Origin: Thalassiosira profunda
Taxonomy: Eukaryota > Bacillariophyta > Thalassiosirophyceae > Thalassiosirales > Thalassiosiraceae
Direction of reading: 5' to 3'
Assembly (NCBI GenBank): GCA_036939355.1
Contig: JALLAP010000243.1
Location: 1 to 24,350, forward strand
Length of the DNA stretch: 24,350 bases
This document shows positions 7,168 to 16,935 of this stretch, in pieces (the first letter of the stretch is position 1; every line of letters begins with the position of its first letter). Position numbers and translations under genes: made by a program. Under the pieces are notes generated by a model that was not told the origin of the DNA, did not search any database, and was given only the letters and a program-made list of their open reading frames with translations.

Positions 7168-9684
7168 ATGATGTCCCTCCGCGCCCTCTCCTTTGTGGCC
7201 ACCGCCCTCGCGGCGCCCCTCCTGTTGGCGCTTCGTCGGATCGGCTCCCAACTCTCAGCGTACGAGACGAAGAATGTGCAAAAGCTCGGCGCCAGCGTTG
7301 GCGACGGTGCATCCGCGCTGCCCGATCGCCCGTGCCACCTGCCTCATGTTTATCCCAACCTCACCTACTGCGACGCCTCCCTCTCGAAGCAGGACCGCAT
7401 CCGCATTCTCCTCGAGCGCCTTACGACAGAAGAAAAGATCTCTCTCCTGGGCCACGAGTCTCCTCTCATCCATCGGCCGGGGATGTTCCTCCCCGCGCAC
7501 GTGTGGTGGAACGAGGCCCTCCACGGGATGGCGTGGACTGACTGCTGCGAACACAACCGGTGGAGAAACGTGACGGTATATCCCCAGGTGATTGGACTGG
7601 CCGCGACCTGGAACCGAACCTTGTGGAGCGAGATTGGGGGTGCCATTGGGGACGAGGCGATGGAGAGGATGCACGGTAGGGTCAGGCCGGGGGGACCGCA
7701 TCCGGGGCTGACGTACTTTACGCCCAACATCAACATTTTCCGGGATCCGCGGTGGGGGAGGGGGCAGGAGACGCCCGGGGAAGGTGAGCTGATTCTCTGC
7801 GAGAATATATCAATATTGCGAGAATATATTTGCCCACCAGACATGTCCTGACTATGTCCTGACTGTGTGGGTTTCATTCCAGATCCTTACCTGACGAGCC
7901 ACTATGCGAGTCACGTGGTGATGGCGCTTCAGTACGGGGAGGAATACGTGCATCAACTGTCCAATGCATTTGATGATGGCCGCATGTGGAAGCCGCGCCT
8001 CGCGGCAACGTGCAAGCATTACGCTGGCTACTCTCTTGAAACGAATCGCTTCAACTTTTCTGCCGACATCGACGACCCACGCGATTGGAATGATTCCTAC
8101 CTCACTGCATTCGACGCCTGCGTTCACGCGGAGCAATTCTTGCACGATCATTTTGGCACAAAGAATAGAAAGAGCGCATTGGTCGGTGGCGCCCTCGGGG
8201 TCATGTGCTCGTACAACGCCATCGATGGAGTCCCGGCCTGTGCCAATCTTGCCTTTCTTAGAGACCGACTGCGTCAAGAGTGGGGCTTTTCGGGTTACGT
8301 TGTCTCGGATTGCTGGGCGATTGCCAACATCTACGACAGTCATCGCTTTGCATCGTCGTATCAAGAGGCGGCAGGCATGGCGTTGAAGGCTGGGGTTGAT
8401 CTGGATTGTGGCGATACAGTCCAGGGACATGGCATGAAGGCAGTGGAAGAAGGGAAAATGGAAGTGAAAGACGTTGACAATGCTCTGGCAAACTTATTTC
8501 GGGTGCTCTTCGACTTGTGCTATTTCGATGGAGAGACTGCAAGCGCGGACAAGGATGTTGCGTCGCAGAAACGGCAACATGATGAGCTGGCATTCGAAGC
8601 GGCACTTCAATCAATCGTCCTCCTGAAGAACGAACCTGGCGACACGTCGCTTCCCCTTTCCATCACGAAGCACAAGAAAGTTACTCTGGTTGGCCCATTG
8701 GGCGACGACAAGGAGATTCCATTGGCTAATTATGCCGGAATACCGTCGTTTGTCATCACTCCACTGCAAGGCTTGCGAGATTTGGGGGCGCAGATCGACT
8801 TCATTTTTGGATGCAACGTCACTGCAGAGTCGCCTGGTCAGAGTGTATGCAACCAAATCAAAGGCGACAGTGATGTGACAATCCTAGCAATGGGGTTGGG
8901 TCAAGAGCACGAAGCTGAGGACGTCGACCGCACTTCACTTCTCTTGCCGGAAGGGCAGCATGGCCTCATTGAAGACGCGGCCCAGTACAGCAAAAGGATG
9001 AATCCAAGTGCACCTGTCATCTTGGTGGTGATGAGTGGAAGCCCCGTTGACCTGTCATCGTACAAAAGCAATGCCAATGTTGATGCAATTTTGTACGCCA
9101 GCTACCCAGGGCAAGCTGGTGGGAAGGCCTTGTCTCGCGTTCTGTACGGAGAGTACAATCCATCGGGGCGTTTGGTCACAACAATCTATTCCAACTCCTT
9201 TTTGGAGGAAGTCGCGTTGGACGATATGAGAATGAGGCCCGAAGAGCCTACGAAGGACCATGGTAAAGCATCCTACCCTGGACGAACGTATCGTTTTTAC
9301 AACGGTCCGGGAGAAGTGTATCCTTTTGGGCACGGGCTCAGCTATTCTTCGTGGGAATACGACATTCAAGCGACGACCAGCAGAACCACTGTTTCTGATA
9401 TTTCCGTAAGCGTGACAAATGCAGGACCTTTGGACGGATCCTTCTCTGTCCTATTGTTCCACCAAGGCCCGAATGCTGGTCAAGATGGTAATCCCCTCAA
9501 GTCACTGATAGGCTTTGATAAAGCAGTTGTCTCGGTGGGAAGTACTCAGCAAGTGACATTCGACGTGTCAAAGTGGATGAAAGGCCAACTTCCCGGCTTG
9601 CACACATTCTTTGTTGGCCCAACCGCTGAGTATGCGTTGCAAGTCGATACCACACCTAGCGCAACAGAAGGAAGAGTCTTATAA
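7168..9684 (+). CDS. Glycoside hydrolase family 3 (beta-xylosidase / beta-glucosidase-like)
   Basis: Exons 7168-7783 and 7883-9684 give 805 residues. The 99-nt intron (GTGAGC ... TTCCAG) splits the D206 codon and rebuilds QETPGEDPYL, a core GH3 motif. The N-terminus (LSFVATALAAPLLLALRR) is a signal peptide or anchor, so the enzyme is secretory, vacuolar or extracellular. The TIM-barrel domain has WWNEALHG, DPRWGRGQETPGEDP, CKHYAGYSLE and GYVVSDCWAI, where D348 is the expected nucleophile. The second domain has QEHEAEDVDRTSLLLPEGQ, close to the EAE-x-x-DR-x-x-LLLP segment of plant xylosidase/arabinofuranosidase relatives, where the acid/base Glu is expected. YPFGHGLSYSSWEY and the fibronectin-III-like end (SVSVTNAGPLDGSFSVLLF) complete the usual GH3 order. 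Substrate is not certain; the closest resemblance is to plant-type beta-xylosidases. Its TAA directly abuts the stop of the next gene. Confidence 0.9.
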
Positions 9685-11958
9685 TCATTTCTTGTTGTCA
9701 GATGAGTCAGCCACTCTCATTGCTTCTAGAACATGCTCTGGCCGAGAGCATCCAATCACCAAACCTCTCACAGCGTCCTCCTTCAGAAGTCTGCCCAAGG
9801 CAAATTCTTGCAATGTCTGCTCCTCGGGAATGTTGTACCCTCCGTCGAAGTCGCCAAATCCGAGTGTTGTCCAGACGTTCGCGATGGTCTTCTCTTGACT
9901 CTTGTCTTTGGTTGCGGATGCATCGTCCTCGCCACTGTTCCAGCCCGCCAGCAGCAAATCCCTCGTCCACCGCGCTACGGCCATCCGCACCGCCATGCCG
10001 TGCACCCTGAAAAAGAGTTGGAGGTAGCCTGTGCTCTCCTCGTCCAGCTCCTCGAATGCTCCGTAAATCAGAGGCACCGCCTTATTCATCAAGTACTCCT
10101 CGTAGGCAGCGTAGCTCTTCATAGTATCGAGGCTGGCATCGAGGTCGTGGATCATGTCCCGCAGCAATTTGCATCCATCGAGGGTCTCTCGTTCTTCCAT
10201 TGTCAGATCTCGTTCCCGGGACGCTTCGAGGATTTCATCCGCGTCAAAATGGCTCAAGGCAGCGTTTAGGATTGGCTGGTATGAGGCTGGACGAGCCCCC
10301 AATTGCTGGTAATGGTGATTCGACCAAACGAGAGAAGGATCCTTGCCGACAGCTCCGGCTTCGATCTGATAATCAAGGATCCGAATGGGATGCGTCGCAT
10401 CAATTTTCTTTCCGTCGCTGTCGCCGCTGGAATCCGCATCCTGCTCTCCGTTCAAAAACAACGGCGGAGCGCCGCTACTTTCCGCGAGGCCGGGCGACGA
10501 GGGCCCCCATCCTGTCCCGCCGTAGGGATAGGCGGTCAAGGGCCGCGTCACGTATACCTCAACCGACTCGGGCAAGACCTTTCGCAGCTTGCGCAGTGCC
10601 CGCTTCTGATGGACCTCCGGATCGGTCTCGTCGTCGGTGAACGATGGCAGTCCTTCCTCCGTTGAATCGCCCTCGTTTCCATCGCCAAAGAAGGAGCAAA
10701 TCTCATTTGCAACAGTCAGTCCACGCGTTTCGAGCACATTTCCCGGCAGACGAATCACTTTCAACGACGCCCTTCCACCGACGTTATCGCCGTTCACCTC
10801 GGCGTATGCGTTTGCTGCGCACTCCAGCACATCCCTCCACCCAAAATGCATGTCGTGAGACTCTGGTAGACTCAACCCGTTGGAGTCCACTCCGTACCCA
10901 TCGATCAGGCCCTCCGTGACGGCTATTTCATATCCCACAAAGGCGGACGTCAACGATTGCTTCATGTGCTCGTGTGCCTTCTCGAGAAGCGCGGCATCGC
11001 CCGTTTCCCCGTGATGGGACAATAGGTAGGCGGCAATCTGCGTCTCTGGATTGTGCGCCACCGACAAGAGCTGCACCTTCTTTGCGGGTCCGCCCTCGCT
11101 TCCAACATTCTCCTTGTCGAGCTTGTATTGTTGCACAAGCGGAGAGGTCCGCAGCGAGTGCAACACGTACTCCTTGCTGAGATTGTGCACCAACACCACG
11201 GCGGGCTGGGATACCTCGTCCTCGGCGTCCTCTGCCGACTTTCCTGCGTAGAGCATGCCCACCCTGGCGTCTCCCCCAAACGCTCCCTCCCGCTCCACGC
11301 AATCGTTCGTTTCAGTGGTGTCCTTGGCATCCTTCACTTCGTCTTCCGACAACACCACCGCCGAACGATACCCCAATCGACACGTCATGGTCACGCTCGC
11401 CCCCTCCTCCCCATTTAATACCCGCAGTGCCTCACTGTCGTCCTCCTCCACCAGCTCCTCCCACGCCTGGTCGAACGCCCGGGCCAACTGCACCTCCGAC
11501 TGCCGGTTGGCGCTCCAGCACGTGGTACTCTCCGCGCCCGAGGGCAGGCGCTTGTTGCTCTCGATCGACGGCGGGGCGGGGCAGTCGAAGCTCGATACCC
11601 CGCCGCGGAGGGAGGTGAGCATGATGGTCGCCTGGGGATCGAGGGCGGTGTCCCCCGCCCTGAGCTTGGAGGGCTCGTCCATCGTTGTTTCTTCGGATGT
11701 GAAGGGGAGGGCGCTGCTGAGGGAGGCGAAGCCAATGTGCAGCCGGTGCCTCTGATCCAAATTCTTGGGCGGGTGATGCGCATGCTTGTTAGCTTCACCG
11801 AGCACGGTGGATGTTGATGAAAAAGATCGCACGGTGCTGCAAACATCACTTGCCCCCATCACATCACATCTTGGCAAGAGGGCGGACGAATGGCCGCCGA
11901 CGACCCTCCTGGCCAACCCCATCGGGAGGCGACGGCCGACGCGCGCGAGCGAGAGCAT
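9685..11958 (-). CDS. Mitochondrial aldo-keto reductase-like protein, probably degenerate
   Basis: This is a single 757-residue exon with its ATG at 11958-11956. The first 50 residues are rich in Arg and Ser, lack acidic residues until D32, and include VRSFSSTS, resembling a mitochondrial presequence with an R-x-(F)-S cleavage site. Aldo-keto reductase signatures follow in barrel order: GGVSSFDCPAP (D125 at the catalytic Asp position), SEVQLARAF (154-162), TCRLGYRS (194-199), AHNPE (H302), LIDGYGVDSNG (351-361), VTRPLTAYPYGG and a C-terminal VRGLVIGCSRPEHVLEAM. Two tetrad positions look changed: no Tyr precedes the SE (WSANRQSE), and the strand that normally carries the Lys reads TCRLGY. Long acidic insertions roughly double the usual size (about 320). 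It may be a pseudoenzyme; the family call is moderate. Confidence 0.55.
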   Translation of the reverse strand: MLSLARVGRRLPMGLARRVVGGHSSALLPRCDVMGASDVCSTVRSFSSTSTVLGEANKHAHHPPKNLDQRHRLHIGFASLSSALPFTSEETTMDEPSKLRAGDTALDPQATIMLTSLRGGVSSFDCPAPPSIESNKRLPSGAESTTCWSANRQSEVQLARAFDQAWEELVEEDDSEALRVLNGEEGASVTMTCRLGYRSAVVLSEDEVKDAKDTTETNDCVEREGAFGGDARVGMLYAGKSAEDAEDEVSQPAVVLVHNLSKEYVLHSLRTSPLVQQYKLDKENVGSEGGPAKKVQLLSVAHNPETQIAAYLLSHHGETGDAALLEKAHEHMKQSLTSAFVGYEIAVTEGLIDGYGVDSNGLSLPESHDMHFGWRDVLECAANAYAEVNGDNVGGRASLKVIRLPGNVLETRGLTVANEICSFFGDGNEGDSTEEGLPSFTDDETDPEVHQKRALRKLRKVLPESVEVYVTRPLTAYPYGGTGWGPSSPGLAESSGAPPLFLNGEQDADSSGDSDGKKIDATHPIRILDYQIEAGAVGKDPSLVWSNHHYQQLGARPASYQPILNAALSHFDADEILEASRERDLTMEERETLDGCKLLRDMIHDLDASLDTMKSYAAYEEYLMNKAVPLIYGAFEELDEESTGYLQLFFRVHGMAVRMAVARWTRDLLLAGWNSGEDDASATKDKSQEKTIANVWTTLGFGDFDGGYNIPEEQTLQEFALGRLLKEDAVRGLVIGCSRPEHVLEAMRVADSSDNKK

Positions 11959-12298
11959 GGTGGCCTATTAGAGAGCTAGGCTGCGTACGAGACGCGGCTC
12001 CGCACATGTTGCTCGAGCTCGAGTTTCGAGTTCACCTCATACGATACATACGACAAGGAATCGGTATTAATTTTGGGGGGAAGTTCCAGTCCTTCCTTCC
12101 GTCCCTCCAACTGCCACCGCCGCAAGAAGAGGACGGAAAGAACAACTCGCGCCACCAGCTCAACCAGACGTGGACGATGAACCAACCATGGCGAAGCTGC
12201 ATCAGCGGGCACGACGCCGATCGTGCATTTCTCCACGCGGCTGGGGGTCTGTCGATCCACCATAAAAGCCGCTCGATAGCGAATAAGGGAGCGATATT
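11959..12298. promoter_or_regulatory. Divergent promoter region, AKR-like / ABC transporter
   Basis: This 340-bp gap lies between divergent start codons. On the minus strand, 12037-12060 (CCTTGT, CGTATGTAT, CGTATGA) weakly resembles the shared element at 6713-6735 and is oriented toward the AKR-like gene about 80-100 bp away. A purine-rich stretch and in-frame stops argue against coding, and no further gene was seen. Confidence 0.45.
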
Positions 12299-15200
12299 AT
12301 GTGCGCAAGAAGCGAACAAGAGATAGACGAATGGGGCGACGCGGCGGAGGTCCTTCCACCTCCGTCGTCCCCGCCCCCGTGGCCCGAGGACGGCGACGAG
12401 GGCGATGGCGAGCACTCGGCGCTTCGCTGCTTGCAGAGGACGATGCAGCGGTGGACGTACAGCTACATGAACCCAATATTCTCGAAGGGCGCATTGCAAA
12501 AGAAGGACAAGTCGAAGCAGGCCCAAATCACGCAGGACGATCTATTCCGCATCCCAAAAAGCAACGACGCGGCACTGCTGAACGAGCGGTTCTGGAGGTT
12601 GTACGATGGGACCAATTTCCTCCGCACGCTGTGGCTGTTGTCGAAGCCGACTTTCGTCCCGGCCGGAGTGTGTCAGCTGCTGGCGCTGGCGGCCCAGCTG
12701 TCAATTCCCGTGTGCGTGCTGCGGTTGCTGCAGGAGGTGGAGGCGGCGTACGAGCTGCCCGAGGGAGAGGGCGATATTGTGGCCAGTTCCCTCCCTTACG
12801 TCCTTGGGATATTCTTCCTTTCGATTGGAAATGCGCTGTTCACGCATCGGTTCCAATTCTTATCGTATCAGAGTGGCATCGTCATTCGATCGGCGGTGAC
12901 ATGTGCAATCTACGAGAAGGCGCTGCGGTTGAGTCCGAGGGGGCGAGAGGGTTTGACCTCGGGGAACGTTACCAACCTCGTGGCCACCGACACACAGAAG
13001 CTGTTCGAAGTCATGCACGATGGACACATGATCTGGTCCTGCCCCCTCGCCATCCTCATCGTGGTCACCCTTCTGTTTATACTGATTGGACCATCGTGCT
13101 TTGTCGGAGCGGCAATCCTCATCGGCCTTGTACCACTATCCGAAAGGGTGGCTCGAATCATCGTGAAAATCAGACGGAAACGAGTAGCTGTGGCAGACGA
13201 GCGGATCGAAATCGTGGCGGCCATGCTGCAGGATATTAAGGTCACCAAACTCAACAACTACGAGGACCAATTCNCGGATCGAAATCGTGGCGGCCATGCT
13301 GCAGGATATTAAGGTCACCAAACTCAACAACTACGAGGACCAATTCGAGCGCAGGGTCACAGAAGCACGTGAGCGCGAGATGGCCTTGGTGCGGAAAGAG
13401 CAGTTGGTATGGGGACTGACGCTGGTCATTCGCGTCTTCACTCCCGTGTTGGCGAGCTTTGCCACATTTGCAACGTACGTGCTGATAGACGACAACGTCA
13501 TGACGGCGTCAACGGTGTTCACCCTAGCGATGCTCTACAACATGCTCAAGTTCCCAATCAACCAAGCGGGGCAGCTGCTCTCTAAAGCGGCGCTGGGGGT
13601 GCAAGCGATGAATCGAATATCGCACTTCATGGAAAGAGAGGCAAAGACGTCAGATGTCAAAACAGACTCTGCATCACTTGGTCGGGATGGCATTGTCTTG
13701 AAGGTTGAGAGTGGAAAATTTTCCGTGGGCAGCGACCCAAACAAGTCTCTGACGAGTAGCAGCATCGATCGTCCGCTATCTGGAGCGAGCTTTACTTTGA
13801 GAAACATCAATTTCGCAGTTGCACGAGGGGAAGTGATGGCAGTGGTTGGTTCCGTGGCCAGCGGCAAGTCAACGTTGATCCAGGGCTTGCTTGGAGACGT
13901 ACAATCGTCAGACGAAACGACAATTGCAATGGCCCAGGGCAGCAGTATTTCCTTGGCTGCACAAACGCCCTTCATTTTAAGCACAACCGTCAAAGAGAAC
14001 ATCCTCTTTGGCTCAGAATATGACAAAGAACGATATGAGAAGGTCCTTGATGCGTGCTGTCTACGCCAAGATCTCATGCAGTGGCCGGCAGGAGACATGA
14101 CGGAAATTGGCGAGCGGGGAGTCACGATGTCCGGCGGGCAAAAGCAACGGGTCTCTGTGGCTAGAGCAGTATACGCCAACTCGGATGTGGCTTTGTTCGA
14201 CGACGTGCTATCTGCCCTGGATGCCGGGACGTCGCAACGCCTTTTTGACAACCTGTTTGGGAGCATCGAGGGCGAAAATAGCTTGTTGCACAACTGCGGC
14301 GTTGTGCTGGTGACGCACGCTGTCCACATTCTCCAACAAGTGCAGAAGGTCTTAGTTCTTGATCGAGGAGAAGTTGTATTTTTTGGCACATACGAAGAAA
14401 TGCTCGCGTTTGAGACGAGCAATCGTCGGCACATGGCAAGACTGCAATCCATGCGATCCAATCTGCAGCTGGGCTCAAAGGAAGCGACGAGAACAAGACC
14501 GATAGGTCAGGTTGCTGCTAGCGTCGCAAAAGAGATTGAAGCAGAGAAAGGAGAGTTGATGTCAGAAGAGGAACGAGAACATGGAGTGTCTGCCCTCGGC
14601 ACCTGGATGCTCTGGTTCAAGTACGCAGGAGGATTGCTGTTTGTCACAGTCCAGATCATTCTCATGACGGGCGATCGCGGACTCTACGTGCTTATTGATT
14701 GGTGGCTGGCCACTTGGACGTCAGCAGTTGGCCAGGATATAACAGTCCTTGGACGAGAGTTTCCGGATCAATACGATGGAAGATCGGCGCAGATCCAATA
14801 TGTCGCCGTGTATGCAATTCTCGTCGCGGCGCAGTTCCTCTTCCTGGTTTCCCGGAGTCAATGGGCGGTGTTTGGAGGCATCCGAGCATGCAAGCGAGTG
14901 TTTGGTACCATGACCCATCGCGTGTTGCACGCCCCAATGTGAGTCTCTTCTTCGGTGTCCTCATCAACTGAGCGGAGACCTGCATGTGTGCACTAATCGA
15001 ACTTTATTTGCACAGGTGGTACTTTGATACCACTCCGCTGGGTAGGATTCTCAACCGCTTCACTTACGACGTGGAGCAGGTCGACATCACACTGTCGCAA
15101 TTCATGAGCATCTTTATCATCGCATGTTCCTGGCTCGTTGCTGGACAAGTCGTCATGATCACTCTGGTTCCGTTTATGGCGCTAATCAATGCCTTTATTC

Positions 15201-16477
15201 TGGTGCTCTACGTGCTGGTGCTGAGGCGCTACCGATGGAGCGCGGCCGACTTGCAGCGCCTTGATGCAGTGTCGAGATCGCCCATCCAGGCCTCCTTGGC
15301 GGAGGGCCTTGACGGATCGCAAACCATCAGCTCGTATTGCAAGAATGACTTCTTTGCTGATTTGTTCCGGGGCTACGTCAACGACAACTCCGCATCCATG
15401 CTTGTCTTTGTTGCATCACGTCGGTGGTTGGCCGTTAGATTGGAAACACTTGGCGCATTCGTTACCCTCGCGGCGTGCCTGGGCATTACCATCTTCAATG
15501 ACCAGCTTGGGCTGACGCCTGGCCTCTCAGGGTTTCTCCTGGTGTGGGCGAACAGTTTCACCGTTACTCTGGGGTTCTTAATCAACGCATTCTCAGAAGC
15601 AGAGGCAGCAATCACGTCGATTGAGAGAATGCATGCTATGGAGCTGCTGCCTCAGGAAAAGAGCCAGGTTACAGATGCTGATCACAAACCTGACGATTCC
15701 TGGCCACGCAAGGGAGTGCTCGAGTTCAAAGACGTTTGCCTTCGCTACCGGCCGGGCTTGCCTTTGAGTCTCGACGGTCTGACTTTCACCCTGCAGCACG
15801 GCCAGAGATGTGGCGTCGTAGGTCGGACTGGCGCAGGCAAGTCCACATTGACAACGGCCTTGTTTCGGCTCGTGGAAATCGAGCAAGGATCAATATCGCT
15901 AGACTCAGTGGATTTAAGCGCGCTGGGCCTCTCCGACGTGCGAGGACGACAGAATGGAATGTTCATCCTGCCACAGGATCCTGCCATTTTTGCAGGCACG
16001 ATCCGGACGAATCTGGACCCATTTGCCTCTCATACCGAGAGCGAAATACTCAAGGCCTTGGCGTTGATTCAGTTTCCTGGCATCCATCGAGGCGCACAGA
16101 TCTTGGCGGAACCTGTCGAAGAGAGCGGGTCAAATCTCTCTGCGGGAGAAAAACAGCTTCTGTGTCTAGCCCGGGCGATGCTGGTAAATCCAATTTTACT
16201 TGTACTGGACGAGGCGACTTCCGCTGTGGACAGCGAAACGGACGACTTTGTGCAAAAGATGCTGCGGAGCCAGTTCCCCAACACGACATTGCTGACGGTG
16301 GCGCATAGATTGAACACCATCATCGACTACGATTGCATACTTGTGATGGACAAAGGACGAGTCGCAGAGTTTGGATCGCCTCGAGAGCTGCTGCAGGACG
16401 AAAATGGCATCTTCACTGGCTTGGTGAATGCCACCGGGCCAGAAATGGCGACGCAACTGAGGGCTTTGGCGAAGTGA
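12299..16477 (+). CDS. ABC transporter, subfamily C (MRP-type) full exporter
   Basis: The corrected exons (12299-13273, then 13347-14938, then 15016-16477) total 1342 residues. The 77-nt intron (GTGAGT ... TTGCACAG) splits an ATG codon and rebuilds LHAPMWYFDTTPLGRILNRF, a strong ABCC motif. The frame is otherwise broken by a 72-bp repeat plus N at 13202-13346, an assembly join; skipping 73 nt restores it exactly. The order is TMD1, NBD1, TMD2, NBD2 with no TMD0, as in short MRPs. NBD1 has Walker A GSVASGKST (493-501), signature SGGQK (587) and Walker B VALFDD (606-611) with Asp in place of the catalytic Glu, typical of ABCC NBD1. NBD2 has GRTGAGKST (1125-1133), LSAGEK (1230), LLVLDE (about 1250-1255) and H1286. 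Members export organic anions and conjugates or load the vacuole; the substrate is unknown. Confidence 0.92.
13202..13346. repeat. Assembly artefact: exact 72-bp direct repeat around one N (ABC gene)
   Basis: 13202-13273 is repeated exactly at 13275-13346, separated by N at 13274. Removing one copy and the N (73 nt) makes the two ABC-transporter reading frames continuous. Three more sites in this window have the identical layout and size. Confidence 0.93.
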
Positions 16478-16530
16478 TGCACAAAAGAATAGACGGGACA
16501 TAAGTCTAATGTCTAACCTTCCCCACTCTG

Positions 16531-16536
16531 AATAAA
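16531..16536 (+). terminator. Candidate polyadenylation signal AATAAA (ABC gene)
   Basis: A canonical AATAAA lies 54 nt after the ABC transporter stop codon. No comparable hexamer was seen right after most other genes here, so its use in this organism is uncertain. Confidence 0.4.
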
Positions 16537-16610
16537 AGATCAATGTCCAAAAATCCTCACGCATTCAAGGCAGCTTGTCTCACATCAGCTTCTCTTGAAG
16601 GCTTCTTGGC

Positions 16611-16680
16611 AACTTGGCTTGGGTTGCTTGGGCAAACTTGGGCTTGCTTGTGGGTTAGCTTGGGGGCTTGTGGGGGAGGC
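16611..16680 (+). repeat. Degenerate CTTGGG-type repeat with six G-runs
   Basis: Runs of three to five G occur at 16621, 16630, 16640, 16652, 16662 and 16672, separated by 5-9 nt and mostly set in CTTGGG or GCTTG words. The spacing permits a G-quadruplex on the plus strand. It lies 260-320 bp upstream of the PI4-kinase start codon. Confidence 0.5.
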
Positions 16681-16685
16681 AAAGG

Positions 16686-16708
16686 CCTTAGGAATATCTA
16701 CGTAGATA
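16686..16708 (+). promoter_or_regulatory. Candidate shared upstream element with 14-bp palindrome (PI4-kinase copy)
   Basis: The element contains TATCTACGTAGATA (16695-16708), a perfect 14-bp palindrome, preceded by CCTTAGGAA. It matches 6713-6735 at 18 of 23 positions and resembles 581-600 on the minus strand. It is about 230-250 bp upstream of the PI4-kinase ATG. Confidence 0.4.
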
Positions 16709-16935
16709 AAAACCTGCACAACGACAAACAACAACGCCCGGCAGTGCGCCGCTCTCTCCTACGCCCTGCAGCTGCCGCCGCCAGGGGCCAACCGCTCGAA
16801 CGACCCCGCAAGCCTCGCGGCTGGCGTGACGGATCCCGCGAGGCAGCGTCGCCTTTGATAGCAAACGGCTTTTGTGCACACTTACATACATAGTGCACCT
16901 CCAACCCCGAGATTCATCGGCAATAATTGCAAATC

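Larger units (their letters stand above)
16478..16935. promoter_or_regulatory. Intergenic region between ABC transporter and PI4-kinase
   Basis: This 458-bp gap between two genes on the same strand holds the ABC 3' end and the PI4-kinase promoter. It contains an AATAAA at 16531, a G-run tract at 16611-16680, a 14-bp palindrome inside the shared element at 16686-16708, and a TTTGTGCAC copy at 16871. Open frames here lack any recognisable protein. Confidence 0.55.

Noticed and set aside
9733..11418. Several plus-strand open frames (for example 9733-10269 and 11053-11418)
   Set aside because: They are antisense to the AKR-like gene and have no domain signatures.
12301..13239. 312-residue open frame in another frame of the ABC gene
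   Set aside because: It overlaps the transmembrane domain of the transporter; the composition is Arg/Gly-rich and unlike any family.
12299..16477. ABC transporter as a frameshifted pseudogene
   Set aside because: The frame break coincides exactly with an N and a 72-bp duplication; removing 73 nt restores an intact protein with all motifs.
16543..16893. Small plus-strand frame between ABC and PI4-kinase
   Set aside because: It runs through the G-run repeat and palindrome, has no family motif, and its composition is unlike the neighbouring genes.
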